Below are positions 1 to 7,965 of a DNA stretch of 52,195 nucleotides, piece by piece (the stretch's first letter is position 1; the number at the start of each line of letters is the position of its first letter). The translations under genes and the position numbers were made by a program. Source of the stretch: Pseudobacteroides sp035370245 (GTDB taxonomy: Bacteria > Bacillota > Clostridia > Acetivibrionales > DSM-2933); the NCBI GenBank assembly GCA_035370245.1, contig DAOOVO010000017.1:1-52195 (forward strand), read 5' to 3'. The notes beneath the pieces are model-generated. The model was not told where the DNA came from and did no database searches. It was given only the letters and a program-made list of their open reading frames with translations.

Positions 1-51
1 GAAATACCGGAATACAAATTTAACTACATGGGAAAAGCCGGAGGAAGATAG
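1..51 (+). CDS. C-terminal tail of an upstream gene (partial)
   Basis: The first 51 bases read as 16 sense codons ending in a TAG stop in frame 1, with no start inside the window. The tail (ending KAGGR) is too short to assign. It abuts the peptidase gene with very short spacing, as expected for an upstream gene of the same conjugation-type operon, but this is inference only. Confidence 0.35.
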   Translation, partial: EIPEYKFNYMGKAGGR

Positions 52-59
52 GAAAATGC

Positions 60-89
60 AAGGTGCAGACAATTATTTGTTTGCACCTT
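60..89 (+). promoter_or_regulatory. Hairpin in the leader of the C39-like peptidase gene
   Basis: AAGGTGCA (60-67) pairs perfectly with TGCACCTT (82-89) around a 14-base loop. It lies just upstream of a strong GGAGGAGG ribosome site (100-107). The position suggests an intercistronic processing or attenuating hairpin, and it supports translation starting downstream at 116 rather than at the ATG at 56. It is not a clear terminator because the U-tract is short. Confidence 0.35.
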
Positions 90-115
90 TAATGATTTTG
101 GAGGAGGTGGGATTA

Positions 116-964
116 TTGGCAATTGATCCGATAACGTCAAAGCTGCTTACACATTTAGCAGTAAAAGCTGTTACAGACGCAGAAGCGAGAAAAAGGATGC
201 TGATATTTATCCTTACACCGTTGATCGCCGTATTGCTCATTATTACAATGTTTTTTTATATACTTACCCATCCTTTAGAGTTTTTGGGACAATTCATTAA
301 CGGTGAAGATTTGACAGCAGTTGAGCAGCTTCAAAATGACTTTGGCATGTATCAAAGCATTTTGCAAACTGACCCCGATTATATAGACAATTACGGTAAA
401 AGTTATGAGGGGGTTACAATTTACAATGAGGGAGAAACGCCTGCTGTTTATTATAATCAGCTTGACAGCAGATGGGCGGATAAACCCTATGGGACAGATA
501 CTATAGGTGGATATGCTTGTGGCCCAACTTCTATGGCTATGGTGGTATCAAGTCTTACCAATACCATGATAGACCCGGTGCAAATGTCAAAATGGTCATA
601 TGAGAATGGGTATTGGTGTAAAGGTAGCGGTTCTTACCATGCTTTAATCCCAGGAGCTGCAAAAGCTTTTGGTTTGAATGTGGAAGGCTGTTCGGCGACG
701 GAATCACGAAGTATTGTAGATGCCCTTTCATCAGGCAAACTGGTAGTTGCCATTATGACGAAAGGGCATTTTACATCAAGTGGACATTTTATCGTGCTTC
801 GTGGAGTAACAGAAGAAGGAAAAATATTAGTAGCAGACCCGGCAAGTAATAAAAGAAGCAAACAGGAATGGGACTTGTCTATTATCTTGAACGAAGCCAG
901 CAAGAGTGCAGGAGCAGGAGGCCCGTTTTGGATTATAAGCAGAAGTGCAGGAGGTGGAGTATGA
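116..964 (+). CDS. Membrane-anchored C39-like cysteine peptidase (ICE backbone)
   Basis: About 282 residues. After a short basic N-terminus, a hydrophobic segment (MLIFILTPLIAVLLIITMFF) forms one transmembrane helix; a spacer and a papain-like C39_2-type domain follow. The domain shows Cys in GGYACGPTS, His in SSGHFIVLRG and an Asp in VADPAS, the usual triad order. Known relatives are cell-wall or peptide hydrolases carried by Gram-positive conjugative elements, where they may locally open the wall for the transfer machinery. The TTG start at 116 is preferred because GGAGGAGG lies 8 bases upstream and a hairpin occupies 60-89. The alternative is ATG at 56, preceded by GGAGG at a longer spacing. 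The stop overlaps the next gene by ATGA. Confidence 0.75.
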   Translation: MAIDPITSKLLTHLAVKAVTDAEARKRMLIFILTPLIAVLLIITMFFYILTHPLEFLGQFINGEDLTAVEQLQNDFGMYQSILQTDPDYIDNYGKSYEGVTIYNEGETPAVYYNQLDSRWADKPYGTDTIGGYACGPTSMAMVVSSLTNTMIDPVQMSKWSYENGYWCKGSGSYHALIPGAAKAFGLNVEGCSATESRSIVDALSSGKLVVAIMTKGHFTSSGHFIVLRGVTEEGKILVADPASNKRSKQEWDLSIILNEASKSAGAGGPFWIISRSAGGGV

Positions 965-1113
965 ATAGGAAAAAAATGATTGAACTGATTGTTTATATAT
1001 TGATTGTCATTGTGGGTATAGTTTTGTTAATGACCAATCATTTGAAAGATAAAGAAAAGATAAATGATTTGCATTTTGGAGGTGTGAGCAATGCTGTTAT
1101 ATCTGTCCAGTAG
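961..1113 (+). CDS. Small single-pass membrane protein
   Basis: Fifty residues beginning MNRKKMIELIVYIL, with one long hydrophobic helix followed by a charged tail rich in Lys and Asp. The ATG overlaps the peptidase stop (ATGA) and the 3' end overlaps the next gene by 23 bases, so translation is probably coupled. No function can be assigned. Its place between the membrane peptidase and the MinD-like gene suggests a conjugation-operon accessory protein. Confidence 0.6.
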   Translation: MNRKKMIELIVYILIVIVGIVLLMTNHLKDKEKINDLHFGGVSNAVISVQ

Positions 1114-2155
1114 CGGGAAAAGTGATCTTACGGATTTCTTGGAAGAAGAAAATGAGCATGCACAGAGCAATAAAACGGAAGTAGTTATAAAAAAGCTTGT
1201 GGGCAGATTTACTTTAAAACAGTTTGTAGTTAAAGATATGAGGAATTATCAGAGCTGCAAGTATTTCATGGTGGATATCGGGTGTATTGAGGATAGTCTC
1301 GATGATTTTATCGTCGCCCTGCAATCTTTTCAAATGATGTTTAATGCTCGAATTATTGTTATTTTATCCGGCTGTGATAATGAAAAAGCATATATTGATA
1401 AATTACTCGGAATAGGGGTTACCGATATTGTTTCTGCAAGCACTGTGGAGGATTTAGAGTGTGAGATTAGAGAATGTTTGTCTGAAGCCGGTATGCAGAG
1501 ATATAAGCAGGCTGAGGAATTGACTAAAAAAGAACTAAAAATTGTACCATCTGAAATTAAGGAATCTGTGGAAATCGAAATACCAAGATATAAGTGGAGT
1601 GCAAAGAATATAAAGATTGCTGTTGCCGGAGCTGAACGCAGGAATGGTGTTACAGTAACGGCATTTAATTTTGCAAACTGGCTGATTGCAAGGGGGGCTA
1701 CCGCCTGTTATGTTGAAATGAACATGAACCGACATCTGCATTATTTGATTGAGAGATATACTTATGAGAAGGCAGGAGAACACTATCCTGTTGGCGATGT
1801 AGACTGCTTTTTAACCAATGAAATTGATAAGGACTACAATTTTATCATTTATGACTGTGGAGTAATTAAGGAATTAACCAATGCATTCAAGGAAGCAGCC
1901 ATCAGGCTGGTCTGTGGAAGCCTTTTGCCTTATGAAGAAGCAAATTACTCAAAGTTGCTGCATTTATGCAAGAATTTATCAACTTTTAAGATGGCTTTAA
2001 GTGTGCCTTTGGAATTTCAAAGCGACTGTAAGGCTACATTTGGAGCAGATTTGATGATTGCTGACGCTTCTCATGACTTGTTTAACGACAATATCAACGG
2101 ACATATCTATCATCCTATCGTAAAGGAATATATCATAACGGAAAGAAAGCTGTAA
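1091..2155 (+). CDS. MinD/ParA-like protein with degenerate P-loop
   Basis: 354 residues, start supported by GGAGGTG at 1079-1085. The N-terminal part (about 1-130) has the alternating strand/helix look of a receiver or flavodoxin-like fold. From about residue 170, VAGAERRNGVTVTAFNFANWL occupies the position of the deviant Walker A of MinD/ParA proteins and is followed by a VEMN strand and YDCG, which resembles the YD motif of Walker B. The normal GKGGxGKT lysines are absent, so ATP hydrolysis is doubtful. Such pseudo-ATPases occur in conjugative operons of Clostridia; localisation or partition of the element is a possible role, by inference. Confidence 0.55.
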   Translation: MLLYLSSSGKSDLTDFLEEENEHAQSNKTEVVIKKLVGRFTLKQFVVKDMRNYQSCKYFMVDIGCIEDSLDDFIVALQSFQMMFNARIIVILSGCDNEKAYIDKLLGIGVTDIVSASTVEDLECEIRECLSEAGMQRYKQAEELTKKELKIVPSEIKESVEIEIPRYKWSAKNIKIAVAGAERRNGVTVTAFNFANWLIARGATACYVEMNMNRHLHYLIERYTYEKAGEHYPVGDVDCFLTNEIDKDYNFIIYDCGVIKELTNAFKEAAIRLVCGSLLPYEEANYSKLLHLCKNLSTFKMALSVPLEFQSDCKATFGADLMIADASHDLFNDNINGHIYHPIVKEYIITERKL

Positions 2156-2195
2156 GGAGAGCTTTTTCCGGTAGTAATTGAAACAGGAGGGTATC

Positions 2196-2711
2196 ATGGC
2201 AAAAATCGAATATATGACCAATGCATTTCAATCAGATTTGAAACCGAGGGCAAGGCTTGTATTAAACTGTCTTGCCCTCCATTGTAATAAGGACGGACAA
2301 TGCTTTCCGTCCATTAAAACCATAGCAAAAGAGTGCGGATACAGTGTCAATACAGTAAAAAGAGCTTTAGATGACCTGGTGAAAGCAGGTTTTATTACTA
2401 AAGAAGCTCGTTTTGATACAGAACGCAAACATGGGGGACAGACTTCAAACCTCTATACACTGAATATTGTTGAACCAAAGAAAGAAGAATCTAAGTCACC
2501 CGAAGTGGAGAGGGAGCAGTCAGAGCAGGTAAAAGAGAATGGTAGTATAAAAAAAGAGCTGGGAGTAAAGGGAGAAGCATGTATCAATCGTGAGCTGGGG
2601 GCAACCCTTTTTGTTCAAGATAAGCCAACTAAGGAAATTAGTACTAACATGGCATATCCGACTTATAACTTTTCGTGGGCTGGGGGGCAGGCCAAAGGCG
2701 CATCACCTTGA
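2196..2711 (+). CDS. Helix-turn-helix protein (HTH_36 type), possible ICE replication/regulatory protein
   Basis: 171 residues starting at ATG 2196 with AGGAGG at 2185-2190. The first ~95 residues form a winged helix: ARLVLNCLALHCN, then CFPSIKTIAKECGYSVNTVKRALDDLVKAGFI, then a wing with TERKHGGQTSNLYTL. This is the HTH_36 arrangement common in replication initiators and regulators of Gram-positive mobile elements. The C-terminal half is charged, low-complexity and ends near FSWAGGQAKGASP; it has no recognisable domain. It closes the left backbone operon. Confidence 0.65.
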   Translation: MAKIEYMTNAFQSDLKPRARLVLNCLALHCNKDGQCFPSIKTIAKECGYSVNTVKRALDDLVKAGFITKEARFDTERKHGGQTSNLYTLNIVEPKKEESKSPEVEREQSEQVKENGSIKKELGVKGEACINRELGATLFVQDKPTKEISTNMAYPTYNFSWAGGQAKGASP

Positions 2712-2758
2712 AATATACAGTTTAACTAATATCTACAAGTGAAAAAAGAAGTATTATA

Positions 2759-2786
2759 TTGACGATATAATGACTTATATTATATT
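2759..2786 (+). promoter_or_regulatory. Putative sigma-A promoter for the small XRE gene
   Basis: TTGACG (2759-2764) and TATATT (2781-2786) are separated by 16 bp in a very AT-rich gap. It lies about 90 bp upstream of the start at 2876. Other AT-rich -10 candidates exist nearby, so the exact promoter is uncertain. Confidence 0.35.
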
Positions 2787-2875
2787 TTAAATAAAGCATA
2801 TATACTTTACATTGAACAGTAAGTGTGTTATTCTTTTAGTTGTATAAGTGTATCCTTTGTTGGCGAGGTGTAAAA

Positions 2876-3091
2876 ATGGCGATTAGGAGCAGATTGTCGA
2901 TTCTAATGGGGACTAAACGATATAACATACAGGATATTTATGAAAAAACTGGACTTGCTCGAAGTACTATTGCTAATTTGTATCATGACAAAACACAGCG
3001 GATTGACTATGACACGTTAGAGAAGCTTTGTAAACTGTTTGAGTGTTCTGTTGGGGATATAATTGAATATTACAATAGCGAGAATGAGTAG
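2876..3091 (+). CDS. Small XRE/Cro-type DNA-binding protein
   Basis: 71 residues. A start at ATG 2876 is preferred over an upstream in-frame codon because GAGGTG at 2865-2870 is well spaced. The whole protein is a Cro/C1 helix-turn-helix: YNIQDIYEKTGLARSTIANLY forms the two helices, and LEKLCKLFECSVGDIIEYY forms the last helices typical of the Cro_26/HTH_26 families. It sits just upstream of the BREX operon and could regulate it or the element, but it has its own promoter region and the direct link is not shown. Confidence 0.75.
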   Translation: MAIRSRLSILMGTKRYNIQDIYEKTGLARSTIANLYHDKTQRIDYDTLEKLCKLFECSVGDIIEYYNSENE

Positions 3092-3112
3092 AAATTGCCT
3101 AATTTAAATAAC

Positions 3113-3146
3113 AGTCCGTTTTTTTGGACAGCAAAAAGTGTATAAT
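3113..3146 (+). promoter_or_regulatory. Shared operator/promoter box 1, upstream of brxA
   Basis: AGTCCG TTTTTT TGGACA (3113-3130) is an imperfect dyad (GTCC/GGAC arms), followed after 10 bp by TATAAT (3141-3146). Four similar boxes occur elsewhere in the window with the same 10-bp spacing. Transcription should begin near 3150, leaving a very short leader that starts close to the GGAGG ribosome site (3151-3155). Confidence 0.7.
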
Positions 3147-3162
3147 TATGGGAGGATGTATT

Positions 3163-3756
3163 GTGGAATATAGTGCCGGAATGGTTTCGTGTTTGTTTTG
3201 GCTTAGTGAAACAAGAAAGACAGCGGAGTTTTTAATTGCTGGTAAAGATAAAAACGAGATAAAGGAACTTGCTGTAAAGGAAAACATCTATCAGGTCAGG
3301 GCGGAGGATCGGGCGCGTCGCATATTTGGCGTGGCGATCAAACGTCTTGAGAGTTTACCGGGTAATCTGGTAGATCAAATTGCCAATGGAGATATCGGAA
3401 CAGTAAAACTGCTTGTATTAATAAGCATCATGAAAACGGATCTTCTGTTTTTTGAGTTTGTACATGAGGTACATAGACAAGCGATTATTTTGGGTGAGAA
3501 TAAAATCACCGATAGAGCCGTTAATACTTTCTTTGACGTTAAGAAGGCTCAGAGTGAAGTAGTTGCAAGATGGTCAGAAAGTGCCATAAAAAAATTAAAA
3601 CAGTGCTACACCAAAATGCTGTTTGAAGCAGGGGTTTTAAACAGCGCAACAGGTGAAAGAAAAATCATCATACCGCCTGTTGACTATAAATTGCGTAAGC
3701 TGCTGGAGGAAAATAACCTGAAGCCTTATCTTAACGCAATTACGGGAGAAGAGTAA
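3163..3756 (+). CDS. brxA: BREX protein BrxA (DUF1819)
   Basis: 197 residues from GTG 3163. That start is chosen because GGAGG at 3151-3155 is well placed and the TATAAT at 3141-3146 excludes any earlier codon from the transcript. The sequence (MEYSAGMVSCLFWLSETRKTA..., a stretch around NGDIGTVKLLVLISIMKTD, then a helical C-terminus) matches the DUF1819 family as I recall it. In type 1 BREX, BrxA is a small helical DNA-binding protein and the usual first gene. It is followed after 2 bp by brxB, so the two are co-translated. Family membership rests on recalled features plus the canonical operon context. Confidence 0.88.
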   Translation: MEYSAGMVSCLFWLSETRKTAEFLIAGKDKNEIKELAVKENIYQVRAEDRARRIFGVAIKRLESLPGNLVDQIANGDIGTVKLLVLISIMKTDLLFFEFVHEVHRQAIILGENKITDRAVNTFFDVKKAQSEVVARWSESAIKKLKQCYTKMLFEAGVLNSATGERKIIIPPVDYKLRKLLEENNLKPYLNAITGEE

Positions 3757-3758
3757 CT

Positions 3759-4334
3759 ATGAGAAATATTGACGATAGACTGGCAAAAATTGAAGAGAAG
3801 ATAACGGATAAGGATTTTTTGAAGAATAAAGGCCTTGGGAATGAAGTTGGGTACTACATCTTTGATTATTCTCCGAAGGATGAACTCTATGTAAGAAGCC
3901 ATATTGCTTATCTTAAAGAGAAAATAAACAAATCGAACAGTGGGATAAAGATTATCGAGTTTGATTTGTACAACATCGTGATCAATGTTTTAAAGGAACG
4001 AGGATACTTGCAGAAATGCTTTGACTTTGAAAAATCAAAAGGTATTGACTATACCTTTGAAGCGATTATTAAAATGCTGAGATTGACAAACAAGTCTAAT
4101 TTGCTTGTCAATCATATAGTGGAAAACACACCTGAAAATTCAGTAGTTTTTATAACAGGTGTTGGCAAGTGTTTCCCATTTGTTCGTTCTCATAATGTAC
4201 TAAATAACCTTCATCAGGTTTTAGATAGTGTGCCGGTTGTCATGTTTTTTCCCGGAGAATACTCAGGACAGGATCTACAACTATTTGGCACCATTAAAGA
4301 TGATAACTACTACCGAGCTTTCAAACTTGTGTAA
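3759..4334 (+). CDS. brxB: BREX protein BrxB (DUF1788)
   Basis: 191 residues. The sequence includes RNIDDRLAKIEEKI near the start, a central EFDLYNIVINVLKERG segment, VVFITGVGKCFPFVRSHNVLNNL and a C-terminal PVVMFFPGEYSGQDLQLFG, typical of DUF1788. BrxB is a required component of type 1 BREX and is reported to bridge other Brx proteins; its biochemical role is not established. It lies between brxA (2-bp gap) and brxC (34-bp gap) in the canonical position. Confidence 0.9.
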   Translation: MRNIDDRLAKIEEKITDKDFLKNKGLGNEVGYYIFDYSPKDELYVRSHIAYLKEKINKSNSGIKIIEFDLYNIVINVLKERGYLQKCFDFEKSKGIDYTFEAIIKMLRLTNKSNLLVNHIVENTPENSVVFITGVGKCFPFVRSHNVLNNLHQVLDSVPVVMFFPGEYSGQDLQLFGTIKDDNYYRAFKLV

Positions 4335-4368
4335 TTCATATAAGAAAATGTGTGTGGAGGGATAAGCG

Positions 4369-7300
4369 ATGCGCATTGCGGACATGTTTGTAAAACCGAT
4401 TGACCGGGATATTAAAGGTGTTATTAAAGTGGGTCAGGATGATGGAAACAATATTTTTCAAGAACTTGATGAGTATGTTGTAACAAAAGAACTGGCAAAA
4501 CACTTTAGAGATTTTTTTGAAAGCTACAAAAAAGGAATTACCGGACATACCGACAAGATGGGTGTGTGGATTTCCGGTTTCTTTGGGAGTGGTAAATCAC
4601 ACTTCCTCAAAATATTGTCTTATCTATTACAGAATAAAGAGGTAAATGGCAAGAGAGCTATTGATTTCTTTACAGATGGCCATAAGTTGGATGACCCAAT
4701 GGTTATTGCTGATATTAAACTCGCAGAAAACATTTCAACGGATGTAATTCTGTTTAATATTGATTCTAAAAGTGAAGCAGATGCAAAATCCAATAAAGAT
4801 GCTATCATTGATGTTTTTATGAAGGTATTCAATGAAATGCAGGGGTTCTGCGGATCACTTCCTTTTCTGGCTGAATTGGAACGAAAGCTTACAGAAGATG
4901 GTCAGTTCAATAGCTTTAAAGCAAAATTCTCAGAGATTTCAGGAAGAAAGTGGGAAGATGCAAGGGAAGAATTCTACTTTATTCAGGACGAGATTGTTGA
5001 GGTGCTTTCTGCACTTGGTATTATGAGCGAAGATGCTGCAAGAACCTGGTGCGAAAAAGCAGTTGATACATATTCTCTATCTATTGAGAAATTCGCCAAT
5101 TTGGTTCGCAAATACTGTGAAAGCAAGGGAAAAAACCATCATGTTGTGTTCCTTGTGGATGAAATTGGGCAATACATTGCTGGAGATACCCGGCTTATGC
5201 TTAATCTGCAAACAGTTACCGAAGATTTGGGAACTGCCTGTGGGGGTAAAGCATGGGTAATCGTTACAAGTCAGCAGGATATTGACTCTGTTGTATCAGT
5301 TAAAGGTAATGATTTTTCCAAAATTCAAGGTAGATTTGACACCAGATTATCCCTGTCAAGTGCAAATGTAGATGAGGTAATTCGTAAGAGAATCCTGGCT
5401 AAAACCGGAACGGCTATGGATACATTGCGATTGCTCTATGACCAAAAAGAGGCAGTAATTAAAAATTTAATCACCTTTACAGATGAAGTAGAAAAGAAAT
5501 TATACAAGGATAGAGAAGAATTTGCTTCAGTATATCCTTTTATCCCATACCAATTTAACCTTTTAGGGCAGGTTTTAACTGCTATCAGAACCCATGGTGC
5601 TTCAGGCAAGCATCTTGCGGAAGGGGAGCGCTCCATGATTGCCTTATTTAAGGAATCCGCAATGCGTTTCATGAACGATTCGGAAGGAATCATTGTACCT
5701 TTTAATATTTTTTATAATGCTCTTGATAAATTTATCGATCATACTCATAGAATCGTAATTAAACAGGCAGAGGAAAATAGCAGACTTCAGCCTTTGGATG
5801 TTGAGCTGCTTAAAGTGCTGTTTATGATTAAGTATGTAAAAGAAATTAAGGCAAATGTTGAGAATTTGACAACCTTGATGGTTTCTAAAATCGATGAGGA
5901 TCGTATAGCGCTTAGAAAACAAGTTGAGGATTCTCTAAATCGTCTGATCAAGCAAACGCTGGTTCAAAAGAATGGTGACATCTATATGTTCCTGACGAAC
6001 GAGGAACAAGATATCAATAAAGCTATCCAAAACGAAACAGTAGAGCTTGGTGAAATTATCAATGAAGTATCAAGTATTGTATTCCAAGAGCTTATAAAGG
6101 AACCGAAGTACCGTTATAATGCGAGATACAATTTCCCATATAACCAGATAGTGGACGACCGCTATTTCAAGAACAACCAGTCTGCCGATATAGGGGTTCG
6201 CATTATTACTCCATATAGCGATGCGGATTATAAGAGCGAAATGCTGCGAATGCTTTCTGCTCAAGAAAACAATGTCCTTGTTCATCTGCCTAATGATACT
6301 ACTTTTTTGGATGAAATAACCGAGATGTTGAAAATCGGAAAATTCATTACGAAGCAAGGAGTCTCATTGGCTAAAACTTTTGAAAACATTAAAAGAGCTA
6401 AAGAAGATGAGAGAATAGAGAAAAAGCAACGCATTCGTATATTTATTGAGGATGCTATTAAAAATGCTGATATTTATGTAAATGGTGATAAAGCTAATAT
6501 TGCTTCAAAAGATCCTGCAAGCAGAATTAATGAAGCTTTAGGGAAACTGGTCAATACAAGGTATAACAAACTCTCTTACATGGAAACTGCTCCGTCTTTA
6601 TCAGATATTGACGGGATTTTCCGAATGACCAACCAAATGACGCTTGGAAATTTTGAAGATAAGGTAGCGAATAAACTTGCCCTTGATGATGTTTTAGGAG
6701 CTATTGAGTTAGCTTCTGTTCGTCATGCAAAAACATCTATGAAGAGCCTTATCGACCGTTTTTCAGCAGCACCATATGGATTCATTGAACTGGATGTTCA
6801 GTGGTTGGTAGCTATGCTATTCAAACAAGGCAAGGTGACGTTTACTGTAAACAGTAAGAACATTTCCCCTATTGACACGGATATTAATGATATTGTCAAA
6901 TACATTACCAAGCGTGAATACGCTGAAAAATTGCTCATTGAAAAGCGTGAGAGAGCTACAGAGCGACAAATCAAATCGGTAAAAGATGTTATGAAGGATC
7001 TGTTCTCAATGACGGCTGTTAGCGATGAGGATGATACCTTGATGAAGACATTCAAGACGAGAGCAAGCAATAAAGTAAAAGATATTGAAAATCTGCTTGT
7101 AGAATATCGTCTTGAAAGTCGTTTCCCCGGTAAGTCTGTTTTGACAAAGACCAAAGATATGTTGACAGAAATCTCTGATATTACCAATCCAATGGAGTTT
7201 TTCCGTTATGTTGATAGTCATAAAGATGATTTGCTGGATATTGCGGAAGACATCGCTCCCATCATAACTTTCTTTGATGGTGAGCAAAAAACAATTTTTG

Positions 7301-7947
7301 CTAAGGCTTGGAAATACATTGATATCTTTAATAACAGTAAGACCTATGTAGTGGACAAAGAGCTAATTGACCTGGTTGAAAGCATCAAGTTAATTGCTAC
7401 CAAGCCCACACCTTATAGTGATATTCATAAGTTGCCTTCATTACTTGAGCAGTTTGCTAATTTGCACACTTCTCTCCTTGAGAAAGAAGCTGAGCCGATT
7501 CGTACTGAGGTAAATATAGATCAGAAGCAGGTAATGGATATTTTGAGTCAGAAAAGCTTTGCCGATAAGTTCAAAGATCAATTTATGAAGCGGTTTGAAG
7601 AAATTAAGAGTAAGCTGGAGCACTCCAATGAAGTAGCGGCAGTGAAGAATATCCGTCATGAAAGCGATGCCTTGAAAATGCGTTGCCTGAATGAAATTGC
7701 TGATTATGAAAAAATTTTAGCTGAACTATACAAGCAAAAACAAGAAAAACCAGTGGGAGTAATTGAGAAGCCTGCGCCATTTGTAACCAAGAAAATGAAG
7801 AACATTAGCTTAAGGTATGTCACCATGGATAAAACAGTGACCATTGAAAAGGAAAATGATATTGATGAGTTCCTTCAATCTTTAAAAACAAGATTGATGA
7901 AAGAACTTGGTGATAAAGAAGATACTGTAATCAATTTGTTGATGTAA
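4369..7947 (+). CDS. brxC: BREX P-loop ATPase BrxC
   Basis: 1192 residues, the usual size for BrxC. The Walker A motif GFFGSGKS is at about residues 70-77 and Walker B FLVDEIG at about 261-267. A sensor-like segment (VIVTSQQD) and a long helical C-terminus with charged coiled-coil stretches follow. BrxC is the AAA-type ATPase of BREX needed for phage exclusion and, in several systems, for host methylation. It is followed by pglX after an 18-bp gap containing GAGGAGG. The protein appears intact, with no frameshift. Confidence 0.95.
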   Translation: MRIADMFVKPIDRDIKGVIKVGQDDGNNIFQELDEYVVTKELAKHFRDFFESYKKGITGHTDKMGVWISGFFGSGKSHFLKILSYLLQNKEVNGKRAIDFFTDGHKLDDPMVIADIKLAENISTDVILFNIDSKSEADAKSNKDAIIDVFMKVFNEMQGFCGSLPFLAELERKLTEDGQFNSFKAKFSEISGRKWEDAREEFYFIQDEIVEVLSALGIMSEDAARTWCEKAVDTYSLSIEKFANLVRKYCESKGKNHHVVFLVDEIGQYIAGDTRLMLNLQTVTEDLGTACGGKAWVIVTSQQDIDSVVSVKGNDFSKIQGRFDTRLSLSSANVDEVIRKRILAKTGTAMDTLRLLYDQKEAVIKNLITFTDEVEKKLYKDREEFASVYPFIPYQFNLLGQVLTAIRTHGASGKHLAEGERSMIALFKESAMRFMNDSEGIIVPFNIFYNALDKFIDHTHRIVIKQAEENSRLQPLDVELLKVLFMIKYVKEIKANVENLTTLMVSKIDEDRIALRKQVEDSLNRLIKQTLVQKNGDIYMFLTNEEQDINKAIQNETVELGEIINEVSSIVFQELIKEPKYRYNARYNFPYNQIVDDRYFKNNQSADIGVRIITPYSDADYKSEMLRMLSAQENNVLVHLPNDTTFLDEITEMLKIGKFITKQGVSLAKTFENIKRAKEDERIEKKQRIRIFIEDAIKNADIYVNGDKANIASKDPASRINEALGKLVNTRYNKLSYMETAPSLSDIDGIFRMTNQMTLGNFEDKVANKLALDDVLGAIELASVRHAKTSMKSLIDRFSAAPYGFIELDVQWLVAMLFKQGKVTFTVNSKNISPIDTDINDIVKYITKREYAEKLLIEKRERATERQIKSVKDVMKDLFSMTAVSDEDDTLMKTFKTRASNKVKDIENLLVEYRLESRFPGKSVLTKTKDMLTEISDITNPMEFFRYVDSHKDDLLDIAEDIAPIITFFDGEQKTIFAKAWKYIDIFNNSKTYVVDKELIDLVESIKLIATKPTPYSDIHKLPSLLEQFANLHTSLLEKEAEPIRTEVNIDQKQVMDILSQKSFADKFKDQFMKRFEEIKSKLEHSNEVAAVKNIRHESDALKMRCLNEIADYEKILAELYKQKQEKPVGVIEKPAPFVTKKMKNISLRYVTMDKTVTIEKENDIDEFLQSLKTRLMKELGDKEDTVINLLM

Positions 7948-7965
7948 TAAGAGGAGGAACACCCA

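Noticed and set aside
56..115. ATG at 56 as the start of the C39-like peptidase
   Set aside because: A hairpin occupies 60-89 and a stronger ribosome site lies before the TTG at 116. The upstream start cannot be excluded but is less likely.
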